DNA of 64,000 nucleotides from Flavobacterium branchiarum (GCF_030409845.1 NZ_JAUFQQ010000005.1:186001-250000), one strand, 5' to 3'. Numbered from the stretch's first letter, positions 34,880-43,847 are shown. Numbers and translations: made by a program. The notes: generated from the sequence alone by a model not told the origin.

Positions 34880-35206
34880 AACTTGAGTTTTGTTTTTAAT
34901 TAAGAATAAACGTTAGATGTAATTTGTAAAATGACATCTAACACATAGAAACATAGTTCCAATAGCTATCGAAATAAATTCGATGATTAAAGGTGTTTCA
35001 AAAAAATTATATTTTTTCACATAGCTTATGTGATTTATTTTAAGTGAAACGTCTTTACTAGAGTTTGTAAACTATGCTTCTATGTGTTAAAAGGATATAT
35101 ATCCAACAGGTTAAAGAATATAGTAAGTTTTAATTTTTAGCATAAGGCTAAAAGTACTTTCTTGTAAAAAAAGGATTTTGTGTTTGAATAAAATAAATAC
35201 CTATAT
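34880..35206. other. Gap between the BatA-like and dihydroorotase-like genes
   Basis: 327 bp dominated by copy B of the terminal-inverted-repeat element (34939-35089). After it comes CCAACAGGTTAAAGAATA (35103-35120), nearly identical to the sequence following copy A (20760-20777). Nothing else seen. Confidence 0.65.
34939..35089 (-). repeat. Dispersed 150-bp element with terminal inverted repeats, copy B
   Basis: Same TAACACATAG/CTATGTGTTA ends as copy A; the core is in reverse orientation (CACATAGCTTATGTGATTT then TTTTAAGTGAAACGTCTTTA). Length 151 bp against 156 for copy A. Non-coding. Confidence 0.75.
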
Positions 35207-36463
35207 ATGAAAATAATCATCAGAGAAGCAAAAATTATTGATTCTAAAAGTCCATTTCACAACAAGACTGCAGATATTTTAATTAAAGATGGTTTAATCC
35301 AAAAAATAGGAACTTCACTTCCTAATACTGAAAATGCCGAAGAGGTAAAACTCGATAATTTACACATTTCACAAGGATGGTTTGATAGTAGCGTTTCGCT
35401 TGGAGAACCAGGTTACGAAGACCGTGAAACAATCTCAAACGGATTGAATGTAGCAGCAAAAAGCGGTTTTACTGCCATTGCTTTACAACCCAACTCCTAC
35501 CCGATTATCGATAACCAATCGCAAGTAAATTTTGTAAAAAACAAAGCAAATGGTTTTGCTACTGAACTTTTCCCTATTGGAGCTTTGACTAAAGCTAGCG
35601 AAGGAAAAGATATGGCTGAATTATTTGACATGAAAAAAACCGGAGCAGTCGCTTTTGGTGATTACAATAAAAGCCTTGACAATGCCAATTTGCTTAAAAT
35701 AGCACTGCAATATGTACAAGATTTTGATGGTTTAGTGATTGCTTATTCGCAAGATCAAAACATTAAAGGAAATGGTGTTGCTAATGAAGGAATCGTTTCA
35801 ACAAGATTAGGTTTAAAAGGAATCCCAAATCTTGCTGAAGAATTACAAATTGTTCGCAATTTATTCTTATTAGAATATACTGGTGGTAAACTACATATTC
35901 CAACAATCTCAACTGCCAAATCGGTTCAATTAATTAAAGATGCTAAAGCAAAAGGACTAAACGTAACATGTAGTGTTGCTGTTCATCATTTGGTGTTAAC
36001 GGATGAGAAACTAGAAGGTTTTGATACTCGCTTTAAAGTTTCTCCTCCTTTGCGAACTGAAATCGACAGACAAGCATTACTTAAAGGTGTTTTAGACGGA
36101 ACTATTGATATGATTACTTCTGATCACAACCCAATAGATGTCGAATTCAAAAAAATGGAGTTTGATATGGCAAAAAATGGTACAATAGGATTAGAAAGTG
36201 CTTTTGGTGCTTTAACAACTGTATTACCTTTAGAAACTATAATCGAAAAACTAACATTAGGAAGATCCGTTTTTGGAATCGAAAATGATACGATTACAGA
36301 AGGTTCTAAAGCAAACATCACCTTATTTAATCCTAAAGGAGAAACTGCTTTCGCAAAAGCGAACATCCTATCTAAATCTAAAAACTCGGCCTTTTTAGGC
36401 ACTCAATTACAAGGTTCGGTTTACGGAATTGTAAATCAGAGTCAACTGGTTTTAAAAAAATAA
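35207..36463 (+). CDS. Dihydroorotase homologue lacking the metal-binding HxH motif
   Basis: 418 residues with the amidohydrolase layout of type I dihydroorotases. The strand that normally ends in DxHxH reads WFDSSVSLGEPGYEDRETI, so both histidines are replaced by serine; the later HxxH-S region reads LHIPTIST. VAVHHLVLTD, SPPLRT and SDHNPIDVE are retained. Without zinc ligands, catalysis is doubtful; it may be a PyrC'-like non-catalytic subunit or have another role. From memory, flavobacterial homologues share the change, so it is not a sequencing error. It follows the BatA-like gene by 327 bp. Confidence 0.85.
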   Translation: MKIIIREAKIIDSKSPFHNKTADILIKDGLIQKIGTSLPNTENAEEVKLDNLHISQGWFDSSVSLGEPGYEDRETISNGLNVAAKSGFTAIALQPNSYPIIDNQSQVNFVKNKANGFATELFPIGALTKASEGKDMAELFDMKKTGAVAFGDYNKSLDNANLLKIALQYVQDFDGLVIAYSQDQNIKGNGVANEGIVSTRLGLKGIPNLAEELQIVRNLFLLEYTGGKLHIPTISTAKSVQLIKDAKAKGLNVTCSVAVHHLVLTDEKLEGFDTRFKVSPPLRTEIDRQALLKGVLDGTIDMITSDHNPIDVEFKKMEFDMAKNGTIGLESAFGALTTVLPLETIIEKLTLGRSVFGIENDTITEGSKANITLFNPKGETAFAKANILSKSKNSAFLGTQLQGSVYGIVNQSQLVLKK

Positions 36464-36520
36464 AGAAGAAATAAGCCTAACTTTTCGATGAATGAGAAAT
36501 CATTTTAATCATCGTAATCA

Positions 36521-36874
36521 ATGGCAAAAACAAATACAAACACAAGAATGAACAACTCAATCGAAGAAGGAAAAACTCCCGCTATAACAAGCTATATTTT
36601 AATTATTGGTGTTTTAATCGCAATGTCGATGAACTCTGAAAACAAAAATAGTTTTGCCTCTTTTCATATTCGTCAAGCCTTAGGATTATCGCTAACATTT
36701 ATTTCATTTGGACTTATCATCAGTAACTTTGATAGTTTCATGATTACTTTTCCAATGTGGATTTGTATCTCAGTTTTATGGACATACGGTATTTTTAGCG
36801 CCATCAAAGGAGAAACTAAACCTGTACCTTTAGTTGGTGCACTTTTTCAAAAATGGTTTAAAAACATCGGTTAA
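36521..36874 (+). CDS. Small membrane protein, DUF4870/Tic20-like
   Basis: 117 residues with three hydrophobic segments (about 22-38, 52-70, 74-95) and the motif FASFHIRQALGLSL, typical of DUF4870-like proteins. An alternative ATG nine codons in (36548) would also give a plausible protein beginning MNNSIEEGKTPAI. It lies 58 bp before the hydrolase gene on the same strand. Function unknown. Confidence 0.75.
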   Translation: MAKTNTNTRMNNSIEEGKTPAITSYILIIGVLIAMSMNSENKNSFASFHIRQALGLSLTFISFGLIISNFDSFMITFPMWICISVLWTYGIFSAIKGETKPVPLVGALFQKWFKNIG

Positions 36875-36932
36875 TTTTCAAAACCGATAACTGTATTTTA
36901 CCATTTACAACTCACAATTTACCTTAAAAAAA

Positions 36933-37577
36933 ATGAACTTATCTTTAGAATATAAAATAAGAGAACCAAAAGTTATCTTAGACAAAAACCCAGTACTATT
37001 ATTACTTCACGGATACGGTAGCAACGAAGAGGATTTATTCTCTTTTGCAACTGAACTTCCAGATAATTATTATGTCATTTCTGCAAGAGCTCCTTATGAC
37101 TTACAATACAATAGTTATGCTTGGTACGCAATTAATTTTGATGCCGATCAAAACAAATTTTCAGATAACGAGCAAGCTAAAACATCACGTGACATGATTG
37201 CAAGTTTTGTTGACGAATTAGTAGCTAATTATCCTATTGACGCTAATAATGTTACTTTGATTGGTTTTAGCCAAGGATCTATTCTAAGTTATGCTGTAGC
37301 ACTTTCTTATCCTGAAAAAATTCAAAGAGTAGTTGCAATGAGTGGCTACTTTAATCATGAAATAATTAAAGAAGGTTTTGAGAAAAATGATTTCAAAAAT
37401 CTAAAAATATTTGCTTCTCACGGAACTGTAGATCAAGTTATTCCAATTGATTGGGCTAGAAAAACTCCTGCTATCTTAGAAAAACTAAACATTCCTGTTA
37501 CCTACAAAGAATATCCTGTTGGTCATGGAGTTGCTCCTCAGAATTTCTTTGATTTTAAAAATTGGTTAGCGCAGTAG
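36933..37577 (+). CDS. Phospholipase/carboxylesterase family alpha/beta hydrolase
   Basis: 214 residues, cytosolic. The nucleophile is in GFSQGS (Ser113); Asp167 in HGTVDQVIP and His198 in VGHGV complete the triad, and LLLHGYGSNEEDL is the oxyanion strand. This is the YpfH/acyl-protein-thioesterase-like group, acting on short-chain esters in vitro. Close spacing suggests an operon with the dihydroorotase-like and DUF4870-like genes. Confidence 0.9.
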   Translation: MNLSLEYKIREPKVILDKNPVLLLLHGYGSNEEDLFSFATELPDNYYVISARAPYDLQYNSYAWYAINFDADQNKFSDNEQAKTSRDMIASFVDELVANYPIDANNVTLIGFSQGSILSYAVALSYPEKIQRVVAMSGYFNHEIIKEGFEKNDFKNLKIFASHGTVDQVIPIDWARKTPAILEKLNIPVTYKEYPVGHGVAPQNFFDFKNWLAQ

Positions 37578-37614
37578 TTTTTTCTCTTTTTAATCAACAA
37601 CAATAAACACAATA

Positions 37615-37791
37615 ATGGAAATAGAAAATTTAAAGGACTTCATTCTTCCACTAGTATTAATCGGTTTTGGTCTTTTTATAAAAAACACTAAAAATCCAAA
37701 CTTCCAATCTTCAAGAAAATTTTGGAAAATATTATTTATTTTGGGAATGCTAAATTTAGTAATGAAGTTGTTTTTAATGTTTTATCTTTAA
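37615..37791 (+). CDS. 58-residue membrane peptide
   Basis: Small open frame 37 bp after the hydrolase, starting ATGGAAATAGAAAAT. Two hydrophobic segments (FILPLVLIGFGLFI and ILFILGMLNLVMKLFLMF) separated by a basic polar loop (KNTKNPNFQSSRKFWK) give a credible two-helix membrane protein. A strong terminator follows 91 bp later, consistent with an operon end. No family recognised. Confidence 0.55.
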   Translation: MEIENLKDFILPLVLIGFGLFIKNTKNPNFQSSRKFWKILFILGMLNLVMKLFLMFYL

Positions 37792-37881
37792 TTACAGATT
37801 AAGAATATAACAGTAAGATTTCATTTTTACAATTCAAATAGTAATAGTAAACTTTTACTATATAAACATAGCTTTAAATAT

Positions 37882-37917
37882 AAAAGGTTTTAGACATTAT
37901 TATCTAAAACCTTTTTT
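37882..37917 (+). terminator. Intrinsic terminator of the 36.5-37.8 kb group
   Basis: AAAAGGTTTTAGA pairs with TCTAAAACCTTTT, followed by a T run (to 37917). Confidence 0.85.
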
Positions 37918-38042
37918 GCATTTAATAAACCATTAAATAAACTTGACCTAGGCATAATACCAGTAGCGATAACAAAGATTTAACTACATTATCCTGTAAC
38001 AAATAGCAAAGAGTGAGACAAATAAAGCAAACTATATAACCT

Positions 38043-39284
38043 ATGAAACAATTATTCTTTTCGGTGCTTTTTATTGGTTTTTCGTTACTTGCAAAAGCTC
38101 AAACCGAAAACAAGATTACTATTGGTACAATTGAAACTATTCATTCCAAGATTTTAAATGAAGATAGAAAAGTTTGGATATACGTTCCTGATGGTTATAT
38201 AAAAGATGCTCCCAAAACAGAACAATATCCTGTTGTTTACCTATTAGATGGGAATAGTCATTTCACCTCTGTTGTAGGTATGATTGAGCAATTAAGTACA
38301 ATGAACGGAAACACAATTTGTCCAAAAATGATTGTAGTAGGAATATTGAATACTGATAGAAATCGAGATTTAACGCCTACCCATATAGAATCAGATTTAC
38401 CAATGATGAATGCAGAAGGAAGTAAAACTACTGGCGGAAACGAAAACTTCATTGCTTTTATCCAAAAAGAATTAATGCCTTACGTAGAAACCAATTATCC
38501 TACTGCACCATACAAAATGCTCATCGGACACTCTTTTGGCGGTTTAACTGCGATAAATATACTTGCCAATCACACAAATCTTTTCAATTCTTATGTAGCC
38601 ATTGATCCAAGCATGTGGTGGGATAAACAAAAATTCCTTGAAAAAAGTAAAAAAACATTTACTGATAAAAAATTCAAAAATACTAGTTTGTTTATAGGAA
38701 TTGCCAATACAATGGAAACTGGAATGGATACCATTAGAGTAAAAAAGGACACGACTCAAGGCACAAGACACATTCGTGCTATATTTGAATTAGCCAATAC
38801 TTTAAAGAAGAACAAACAAAACCAGTTAAACTTTCAATACAAATATTACGACAATGACAATCATGGTTCGGTACCTTTAATTGCCGAATATGATGCGCTT
38901 CGTTTTATATTTAGTTTTTACAAATTAAACTTGGGCTTCAGTGATTTTACAGATGCTAGTCTCAATTTTCCTTTAAAAATAGAAAAGCATTATCAAAATG
39001 TATCAGAAAAAATGGGGTACAAAGTTTTACCTCCCGAAGGCGCTATAAACAATTATGCTTATATGGCACTAAGCTTAAAAAACTTAGCTCAAGCCGAATA
39101 TTTCTTCAAATTAAACGTAAAATATTACCCCGACAGCTTTAATGTCTATGATTCTTTAGGCGATTATTACAAAGAAATCGGAGATAAAACCAATGCAATA
39201 AGCTATTACAAAAAAACGTTATCAATCAACAAGGAAAACACCGAAACGAAACAAAAACTAGAGGAACTTGAAAAGGCGAAATAA
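38043..39284 (+). CDS. Secreted esterase (EstD/Fes-like) with C-terminal TPR
   Basis: 413 residues with a signal peptide ending near residue 20 (LFIGFSLLAKAQ). The alpha/beta hydrolase of the putative-esterase family (PF00756 type) has its nucleophile in IGHSFGG (Ser164), a PVVYLLDG strand, and the catalytic His in DNDNHGSVPL. The last 70 residues form a TPR-like hairpin (VYDSLGDYYKEIGDKTNAI). Related enzymes cleave ferric enterobactin, feruloyl or acetyl esters; substrate unknown here. Acts in the periplasm or outside. Confidence 0.85.
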   Translation: MKQLFFSVLFIGFSLLAKAQTENKITIGTIETIHSKILNEDRKVWIYVPDGYIKDAPKTEQYPVVYLLDGNSHFTSVVGMIEQLSTMNGNTICPKMIVVGILNTDRNRDLTPTHIESDLPMMNAEGSKTTGGNENFIAFIQKELMPYVETNYPTAPYKMLIGHSFGGLTAINILANHTNLFNSYVAIDPSMWWDKQKFLEKSKKTFTDKKFKNTSLFIGIANTMETGMDTIRVKKDTTQGTRHIRAIFELANTLKKNKQNQLNFQYKYYDNDNHGSVPLIAEYDALRFIFSFYKLNLGFSDFTDASLNFPLKIEKHYQNVSEKMGYKVLPPEGAINNYAYMALSLKNLAQAEYFFKLNVKYYPDSFNVYDSLGDYYKEIGDKTNAISYYKKTLSINKENTETKQKLEELEKAK

Positions 39285-39317
39285 CATATTCTAATTCCAT
39301 TTAAAAATATAAGAACA

Positions 39318-39479
39318 ATGGCAAGTAAGTTAAACGCAGTATGGCATAAAGAAAATAAAATACCGAAAAATCCAACTTTTGAACAACGGATGGAATGGCA
39401 TCTTTTACATCAGAAGAACTGTACATGCCGACCAATTCCTAAAAAACTAGCCGAAGAAATAAAAAAAAGAGGATTATAA
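39318..39479 (+). CDS. 53-residue conserved-looking small protein
   Basis: ATG at 39318, stop at 39479, 29 bp before the isochorismatase-family gene. The protein begins MASKLNAVWHKENKIPKNP and has TFEQRMEWHLLHQKNCTCR and IPKKLAEEIKKRG. It is charged, with two Cys and three His, and is not a shadow of any gene. I believe similar peptides occur in other flavobacteria. Function unknown; the CxC and His residues could bind metal. Confidence 0.6.
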   Translation: MASKLNAVWHKENKIPKNPTFEQRMEWHLLHQKNCTCRPIPKKLAEEIKKRGL

Positions 39480-39508
39480 TTTTAAGCAACAACACAACAA
39501 ACTATAAA

Positions 39509-40078
39509 ATGAAAATATCTAAACTCGACAATCCGGCATTAATCTTAATTGATATTCAAAAAGGTTTCGACAATGTAGAATATTGGGGAAAAGAACGTAA
39601 TAATTTAAATGCGGAGCAAAATGCTGGTGAACTTCTTGAAATATGGAGAAATAACAAATTACCAATATTTCATATCCAACATTGTTCTTCTAATCCTGAT
39701 TCAATACTTCATGAAACCAATCCAGGTAATGCATTTAAAGAAATCGTTAAACCAAATCCTGGAGAAACTGTTATCCAAAAAAATGTAAACAGCGCCTTTA
39801 TTGGCACCGATTTAAAAGAACAACTTGATGAAGCTAAAATTGATACTCTTGTAATAGTAGGTTTAACAACCGATCATTGTGTATCTACAACTACAAGAAT
39901 GGCTGGGAATTTTGGATACAACACCTTTTTAATCTCTGATGCAACAGCCACTTTTAATAAAACAGGACTGAATGGTCAGCAATTTAGCGCCGAAATCATT
40001 CACGAGACTGCTCTTGCTAGTTTAAACGAGGAATTTGCTCAAGTAGTAACTACCGATTTTATAAAACAGAATTTTTAA
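39509..40078 (+). CDS. Isochorismatase-family cysteine hydrolase
   Basis: 189 residues. The catalytic triad of the family is present: Asp15 (LILIDIQKGF), Lys91 (IQKNVNSAF) and Cys124 (TTDHCVSTT). Such enzymes hydrolyse nicotinamide-like amides, ureides or isochorismate; no siderophore genes are adjacent, so a cysteine amidohydrolase role is likelier than a true isochorismatase. It ends 62 bp before a bidirectional terminator. Confidence 0.9.
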   Translation: MKISKLDNPALILIDIQKGFDNVEYWGKERNNLNAEQNAGELLEIWRNNKLPIFHIQHCSSNPDSILHETNPGNAFKEIVKPNPGETVIQKNVNSAFIGTDLKEQLDEAKIDTLVIVGLTTDHCVSTTTRMAGNFGYNTFLISDATATFNKTGLNGQQFSAEIIHETALASLNEEFAQVVTTDFIKQNF

Positions 40079-40140
40079 ATGCGAAATGCTGTTTCTGAAA
40101 TGTGAGATGTAACTATGAAACGAGTGAATCTTAAAATCAT

Positions 40141-40186
40141 AAAAAACAAGAAAGGCGAGAATTACTTCCGCCTTTCTTGTTTTTTT
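40141..40186. terminator. Bidirectional terminator
   Basis: AACAAGAAAGGCG (40145-40157) pairs with CGCCTTTCTTGTT (40169-40181), with A and T runs on the two sides. Serves the isochorismatase-family gene and the convergent lipoprotein gene. Confidence 0.85.
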
Positions 40187-40228
40187 ATATTCTATAATCT
40201 GCAAACTGTAACTAGATACAATAAGCTT

Positions 40229-40669
40229 TTATTCGCCTGTATAAATAATTTCACCTGCTTTTTTAAGCACGTAGCCTTTCCAAGGAATTAATTCCAGATC
40301 ACCATTTATCCAAGGTTCTCCTTCGGCTTTACGCTCTAACATAATGGTCTCTTTTTGTGTATCTAGAAAAAGTTCGGCTTTGTTCCCGTCTTTTTCAAAA
40401 ATAACATAAGCAACAGTCGAATACGTTTTCCCATCTTTGGCGTGTTCTAACTTTGTTCCAACTTCAAAAATTCGTACACATTCCTTCTTAATCTCAGACC
40501 AAGTGTAACCTGCTGAAGCTTTACATCCATGAGCATCTGAATCTCCCCCAACCATAACATCTGGTTTTGTTTCTTCTGTAGTTACCTTAATCGTTTCTTC
40601 CTGTGAAACTTTTTTTGCACAAGAAAATGAAAGCCCAATAATAATCGAAAATAAAAATACTTTTTTCAT
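40229..40669 (-). CDS. Lipoprotein of unknown function with a Cys-containing motif
   Basis: 146 residues. Lipobox FSCA (Cys17). A distinctive block DAHGCKASAGYTWSEIKKEC precedes a C-terminal beta-rich domain (FEVGTKLEHA to YVLKKAGEIIYTG). The two cysteines in the block may form a disulfide in the periplasm. Third gene of a run with the MBL-fold hydrolase and a membrane-anchored protein (46-bp gap). Function unknown. Confidence 0.75.
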   Translation of the reverse strand: MKKVFLFSIIIGLSFSCAKKVSQEETIKVTTEETKPDVMVGGDSDAHGCKASAGYTWSEIKKECVRIFEVGTKLEHAKDGKTYSTVAYVIFEKDGNKAELFLDTQKETIMLERKAEGEPWINGDLELIPWKGYVLKKAGEIIYTGE

Positions 40670-40715
40670 TTGTTCTATTTATTAGTTGTTACAATTATTA
40701 CACTGCTAGAAAATC

Positions 40716-41216
40716 TTATTTTTGATATAACAACGATTGATTCACTTCAAAAGTAACACTTCCATCATTGTTGATAAAGTATTTCAACAAAACTTCCCCC
40801 CACGTTTCTCCATCACTAAAATCAGCAATAATCCATCTATGGTTCAATACTTTAACTTTATTGATGATAAATTTATTTACTCCTATTTGGTCTTGTCCAG
40901 TATATGGATTCCCTTTCGGATTAGCATTAAGATCCATTAATTTCTCTGTAACCAATGGGATTATTTGCTCATACTTAATTGTTTTTGAAGCAGTTTCCGA
41001 ATCAAAATAATTCTGCGCGTTTTGATTGTTTTCTAACGAGAAATAGTTTGCTTCACTTAATTTATTCTCTACTAAATTTAAACTATCTCTAAGTTTTTTG
41101 GTCGTTTTTACATAACGTTCCTGTTCAAACTTTACTTCTTTACTATAAAACATATAGGTAAAAATATTCATAAGTATCGCAATGATAAATAGGTAAAGCA
41201 ATAAGGATTTTTTCAT
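40716..41216 (-). CDS. Membrane-anchored protein of unknown function
   Basis: 166 residues. One N-terminal helix (residues 4-24) anchors a coiled-coil-like stretch (KEVKFEQERYVKTTKKLRDSLNLVENKL) and a C-terminal alpha/beta domain (NKVKVLNHRWIIADFSDGETWGEVLLKYF). Probably exposed to the periplasm. It starts 13 bp after the MBL-fold hydrolase gene, so an operon is likely. Not recognised. Confidence 0.7.
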   Translation of the reverse strand: MKKSLLLYLFIIAILMNIFTYMFYSKEVKFEQERYVKTTKKLRDSLNLVENKLSEANYFSLENNQNAQNYFDSETASKTIKYEQIIPLVTEKLMDLNANPKGNPYTGQDQIGVNKFIINKVKVLNHRWIIADFSDGETWGEVLLKYFINNDGSVTFEVNQSLLYQK

Positions 41217-41229
41217 TTTTATAATATAA

Positions 41230-41994
41230 TTAAATTGTGATTTCTAAATTATCATACGCTAGAAAAACATTTTTAGGAAGCTTTTTTTGTACCTCTTCAT
41301 GAAATCCTAATACGTGACTAATATGAGTTAAATAAGCCACTTCTGGCTGAACCAAAGTTATAAAATCTAGCGCTTCTTGCAAATTAAAATGTGTGTCATG
41401 TGGCTCTACACGTAAAGCATTTATCACTAATACTTTTAGATTTTTTAATTTATCAATTTCAGCTTCTTCTATAGTTTTTACATCTGTTAAATAGGCAAAA
41501 TCATCTATTCGATAACCAAAAACCTGCAAATCACCGTGCATCACATTTACTGGTATTGCCATTTTATTTCCCACTGCAAATGGTTCGTTATTGACAACCT
41601 CAATTGTTTTTACTGATGGCGCTCCTGGATATTTATTCACCGTTTCGAATACGTAATCAAAACGTTTTTTTAAATTATCTATGACACGTTGATGTGCATA
41701 AATTGGCATTTCGCCTTGTCTAAAATTAAACGGACGTATATCATCCAATCCTGCAGTATGATCGGCATGCTCATGTGTAAATAAAATTGCATCTAATTTC
41801 TGGCAATTACAAGCCAGCATTTGTTGTCTAAAGTCAGGACCGCAATCGATAACATAGGAATGGTTATCCCAACTAATCCAAATAGACACACGCAGTCTTT
41901 TATCCTTAGTATCAGTGCTTTTGCATACAGGATGATCAACCCCAATAATAGGAATGCCTTGTGATGTACCTGTACCTAAAAAATATACCTTCAA
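41230..41994 (-). CDS. MBL-fold metal-dependent hydrolase (PhnP/RNase Z-like)
   Basis: 254 residues. The metal motif THEHADH (73-79), DCGPDFRQQ (50-58), MHGD and THISH supply the remaining metal ligands; the LGTGTSQGIP start is typical of PhnP-like phosphodiesterases and RNase Z relatives. The start codon is TTG (41994): no ATG or GTG lies in frame nearby and the first strand starts at once. A TATTTTTG element lies about 20 nt upstream. The substrate may be a cyclic phosphate or lipoyl/octanoyl ester; not determined. Confidence 0.85.
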   Translation of the reverse strand: MKVYFLGTGTSQGIPIIGVDHPVCKSTDTKDKRLRVSIWISWDNHSYVIDCGPDFRQQMLACNCQKLDAILFTHEHADHTAGLDDIRPFNFRQGEMPIYAHQRVIDNLKKRFDYVFETVNKYPGAPSVKTIEVVNNEPFAVGNKMAIPVNVMHGDLQVFGYRIDDFAYLTDVKTIEEAEIDKLKNLKVLVINALRVEPHDTHFNLQEALDFITLVQPEVAYLTHISHVLGFHEEVQKKLPKNVFLAYDNLEITI

Positions 41995-42013
41995 TTGTAC
42001 TTTGATTTTTTTA

Positions 42014-42021
42014 CAAAAATA
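42014..42021 (-). promoter_or_regulatory. -7 element for the MBL-hydrolase operon
   Basis: Minus strand TATTTTTG, a full match, 20 nt before the TTG start. No -33 TTG found. Confidence 0.35.
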
Positions 42022-42033
42022 GGATTAATTATC

Positions 42034-42063
42034 TTTCATTAGAAACCTAATTCACTAACTTTG
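42034..42063 (+). promoter_or_regulatory. Candidate promoter for the 486-residue protein gene
   Basis: TTTC (42034-42037), 18 nt, TAACTTTG (42056-42063). The -7 element is perfect, the -33 has one mismatch. The leader to the ATG is about 22 nt. Confidence 0.45.
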
Positions 42064-42090
42064 TAACAAATCAGCCATATTTAAAATAAA

Positions 42091-43551
42091 ATGGGTATAG
42101 AAATAAAACTTAAGGGCGACAAAGTGATCGCTCAGATACCATCTATAAAGGACAAAGCACTACGAATTAATCTAAATGAAAACATCTACGGAACCTTTGC
42201 AGAGATTGGTGCTGGACAAGAAACCGTAAGACATTTTTTTAGATCTGGTGGTTCATCTGGAACAATTGCGAAAGCAATGTCTGCTTACGATAAAGATTTC
42301 AGCGATGCCATTTACGGAATTGAAAGTGATGGCCGCTATGTTACTGAAGAGAGATTAAAAAAAATGTTGACTCTTGAAGGTCAAATAATCGAAGAGCGTC
42401 TAAGCAGGGAAAAGCATCCAACTAAACTTTTCTTTAGCTATGCCAATACTGTTGCAACAATCGACTTTGCAAAACAATTTAAAGGCCACGGTTGGGTTGG
42501 AATAAGATACCAAATTGAACCCGATGAAGCATACAACGAAATTATACTTCACATACGTTTTAAAGAAACTGATGCCCGATTACAACAAGAAACTTTAGGA
42601 ATCCTTGGAGTAAACTTAATTTACGGAGCATTCTATAAATATAATGACCCTAAAAGATTACTTCGTTACTTATACGACCATCTAGACAAGGATCAACTTG
42701 AAATTGATACAATTAACTTTTCTGGCCCTCGATTTGCTGATGTAGATAATCGTTTGATTAGCTTACAATTGGTAAAAAACGGAATGACAGATGCCGTAAT
42801 GTTTAATCCAGAAGGTAAAAACATTCTTCCTGCTGCCATTTTATACAAAAAGAACATTCTTGCTTTACGCGGCAGTTTTCGTCCTGTAACTAAGGTTAAT
42901 ATGGACATGTACGAGAAATCATTAAAAATGTTTCTCGAAGAAAGCAAAGTCGAAAAAGAAAATACACTGGTAATTTTCGAAATCACACTATCTAACCTTC
43001 GTTCTGACGGAGAAATTGATGAGCGCGATTTTATGGATAGAGCCGAATTGCTTTGTTCATTAGGTCAAACTGTAATGATTTCGAACTTCCAAGAATACTA
43101 TAAAGTAGTCGAATATTTTGCTAATTATACCAAAGCCCGAATGGGATTGGCAATGGGAGTTAACAATCTTGTAGACATCTTCGATGAAAAATACTACCGT
43201 CATTTAAGTGGAGGTATCCTTGAAGCTTTCGGAAAATTATTCTACCGAGACATGAAAGTATTCTTATATCCAATGATTGATGAAGACGGTACAATTATGA
43301 ACTCGACTAACTTGAAAGTTCATCCTAGAATGAAAGAATTGTATAAATTCTTTAAATTCAACGGAAAAGTAATTGATGTTGCTGATTTCGATCCTCATAC
43401 TCTAGAAGTATTCTCTAGGGAGGTACTAAAAATGATTAGCCAAGGCAAACCTGGATGGGAACCAATGCTTCCAAAAGGTATTGCTGAAATAATTAAAGAA
43501 CATCACTTATTTGGTTACGAACCGAATAGAATCTTAAACGAATCTAATTAA
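42091..43551 (+). CDS. Large conserved cytosolic protein of unknown function
   Basis: 486 residues, no signal peptide or membrane helix. Characteristic segments are YGTFAEIGAGQETVRHFF, GSSGTIAKAMSAYDKDFSDA, GPRFADVDNRLISLQLVKNG and MGLAMGVNNL. I believe close homologues occur in many Bacteroidetes and some cyanobacteria under unhelpful automatic names (for example adenylyltransferase or TonB receptor), which the sequence does not support. It is monocistronic with a promoter and terminator. Function not assigned. Confidence 0.8.
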   Translation: MGIEIKLKGDKVIAQIPSIKDKALRINLNENIYGTFAEIGAGQETVRHFFRSGGSSGTIAKAMSAYDKDFSDAIYGIESDGRYVTEERLKKMLTLEGQIIEERLSREKHPTKLFFSYANTVATIDFAKQFKGHGWVGIRYQIEPDEAYNEIILHIRFKETDARLQQETLGILGVNLIYGAFYKYNDPKRLLRYLYDHLDKDQLEIDTINFSGPRFADVDNRLISLQLVKNGMTDAVMFNPEGKNILPAAILYKKNILALRGSFRPVTKVNMDMYEKSLKMFLEESKVEKENTLVIFEITLSNLRSDGEIDERDFMDRAELLCSLGQTVMISNFQEYYKVVEYFANYTKARMGLAMGVNNLVDIFDEKYYRHLSGGILEAFGKLFYRDMKVFLYPMIDEDGTIMNSTNLKVHPRMKELYKFFKFNGKVIDVADFDPHTLEVFSREVLKMISQGKPGWEPMLPKGIAEIIKEHHLFGYEPNRILNESN

Positions 43552-43611
43552 TTTTTTTTAAGTAGCTAAGTTACTTAGAAACTAAGGTTCTAAGAAGTTT
43601 AGATATAATAC

Positions 43612-43645
43612 AAAGGCATCAGTTTTTTAGCTGATGCCTTTTTTT
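43612..43645 (+). terminator. Intrinsic terminator of the 486-residue protein gene
   Basis: AAAGGCATCAG/CTGATGCCTTT stem with an 8-nt loop and a T run. Confidence 0.85.
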
Positions 43646-43795
43646 GTGAAAGGATTTTACCTATAGTAATTCTGTTTTAGAAATAACAATCTCAATGACA
43701 ATATCAATATCAATATCAATAAAAATGACAATGCAAATAGAAATTACAAACCGAAACTAAATACTGAGCCCTGAAACTGAATACTGAATACTGAA

Positions 43796-43847
43796 ACTGA
43801 ATACTGAGACTGAATACTGAGACTGAATACTGAGACTAAATACTGAG
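43796..43847. repeat. 13-bp tandem repeat, four units
   Basis: ACTGAATACTGAG three times, then ACTAAATACTGAG. Degenerate CTGAATACTGA units extend leftward to about 43760. Confidence 0.85.

Noticed and set aside
35207..36463. Pseudogene call for the dihydroorotase homologue
   Set aside because: The frame is intact and well conserved apart from the metal ligands, so a functional but non-standard protein is likelier.
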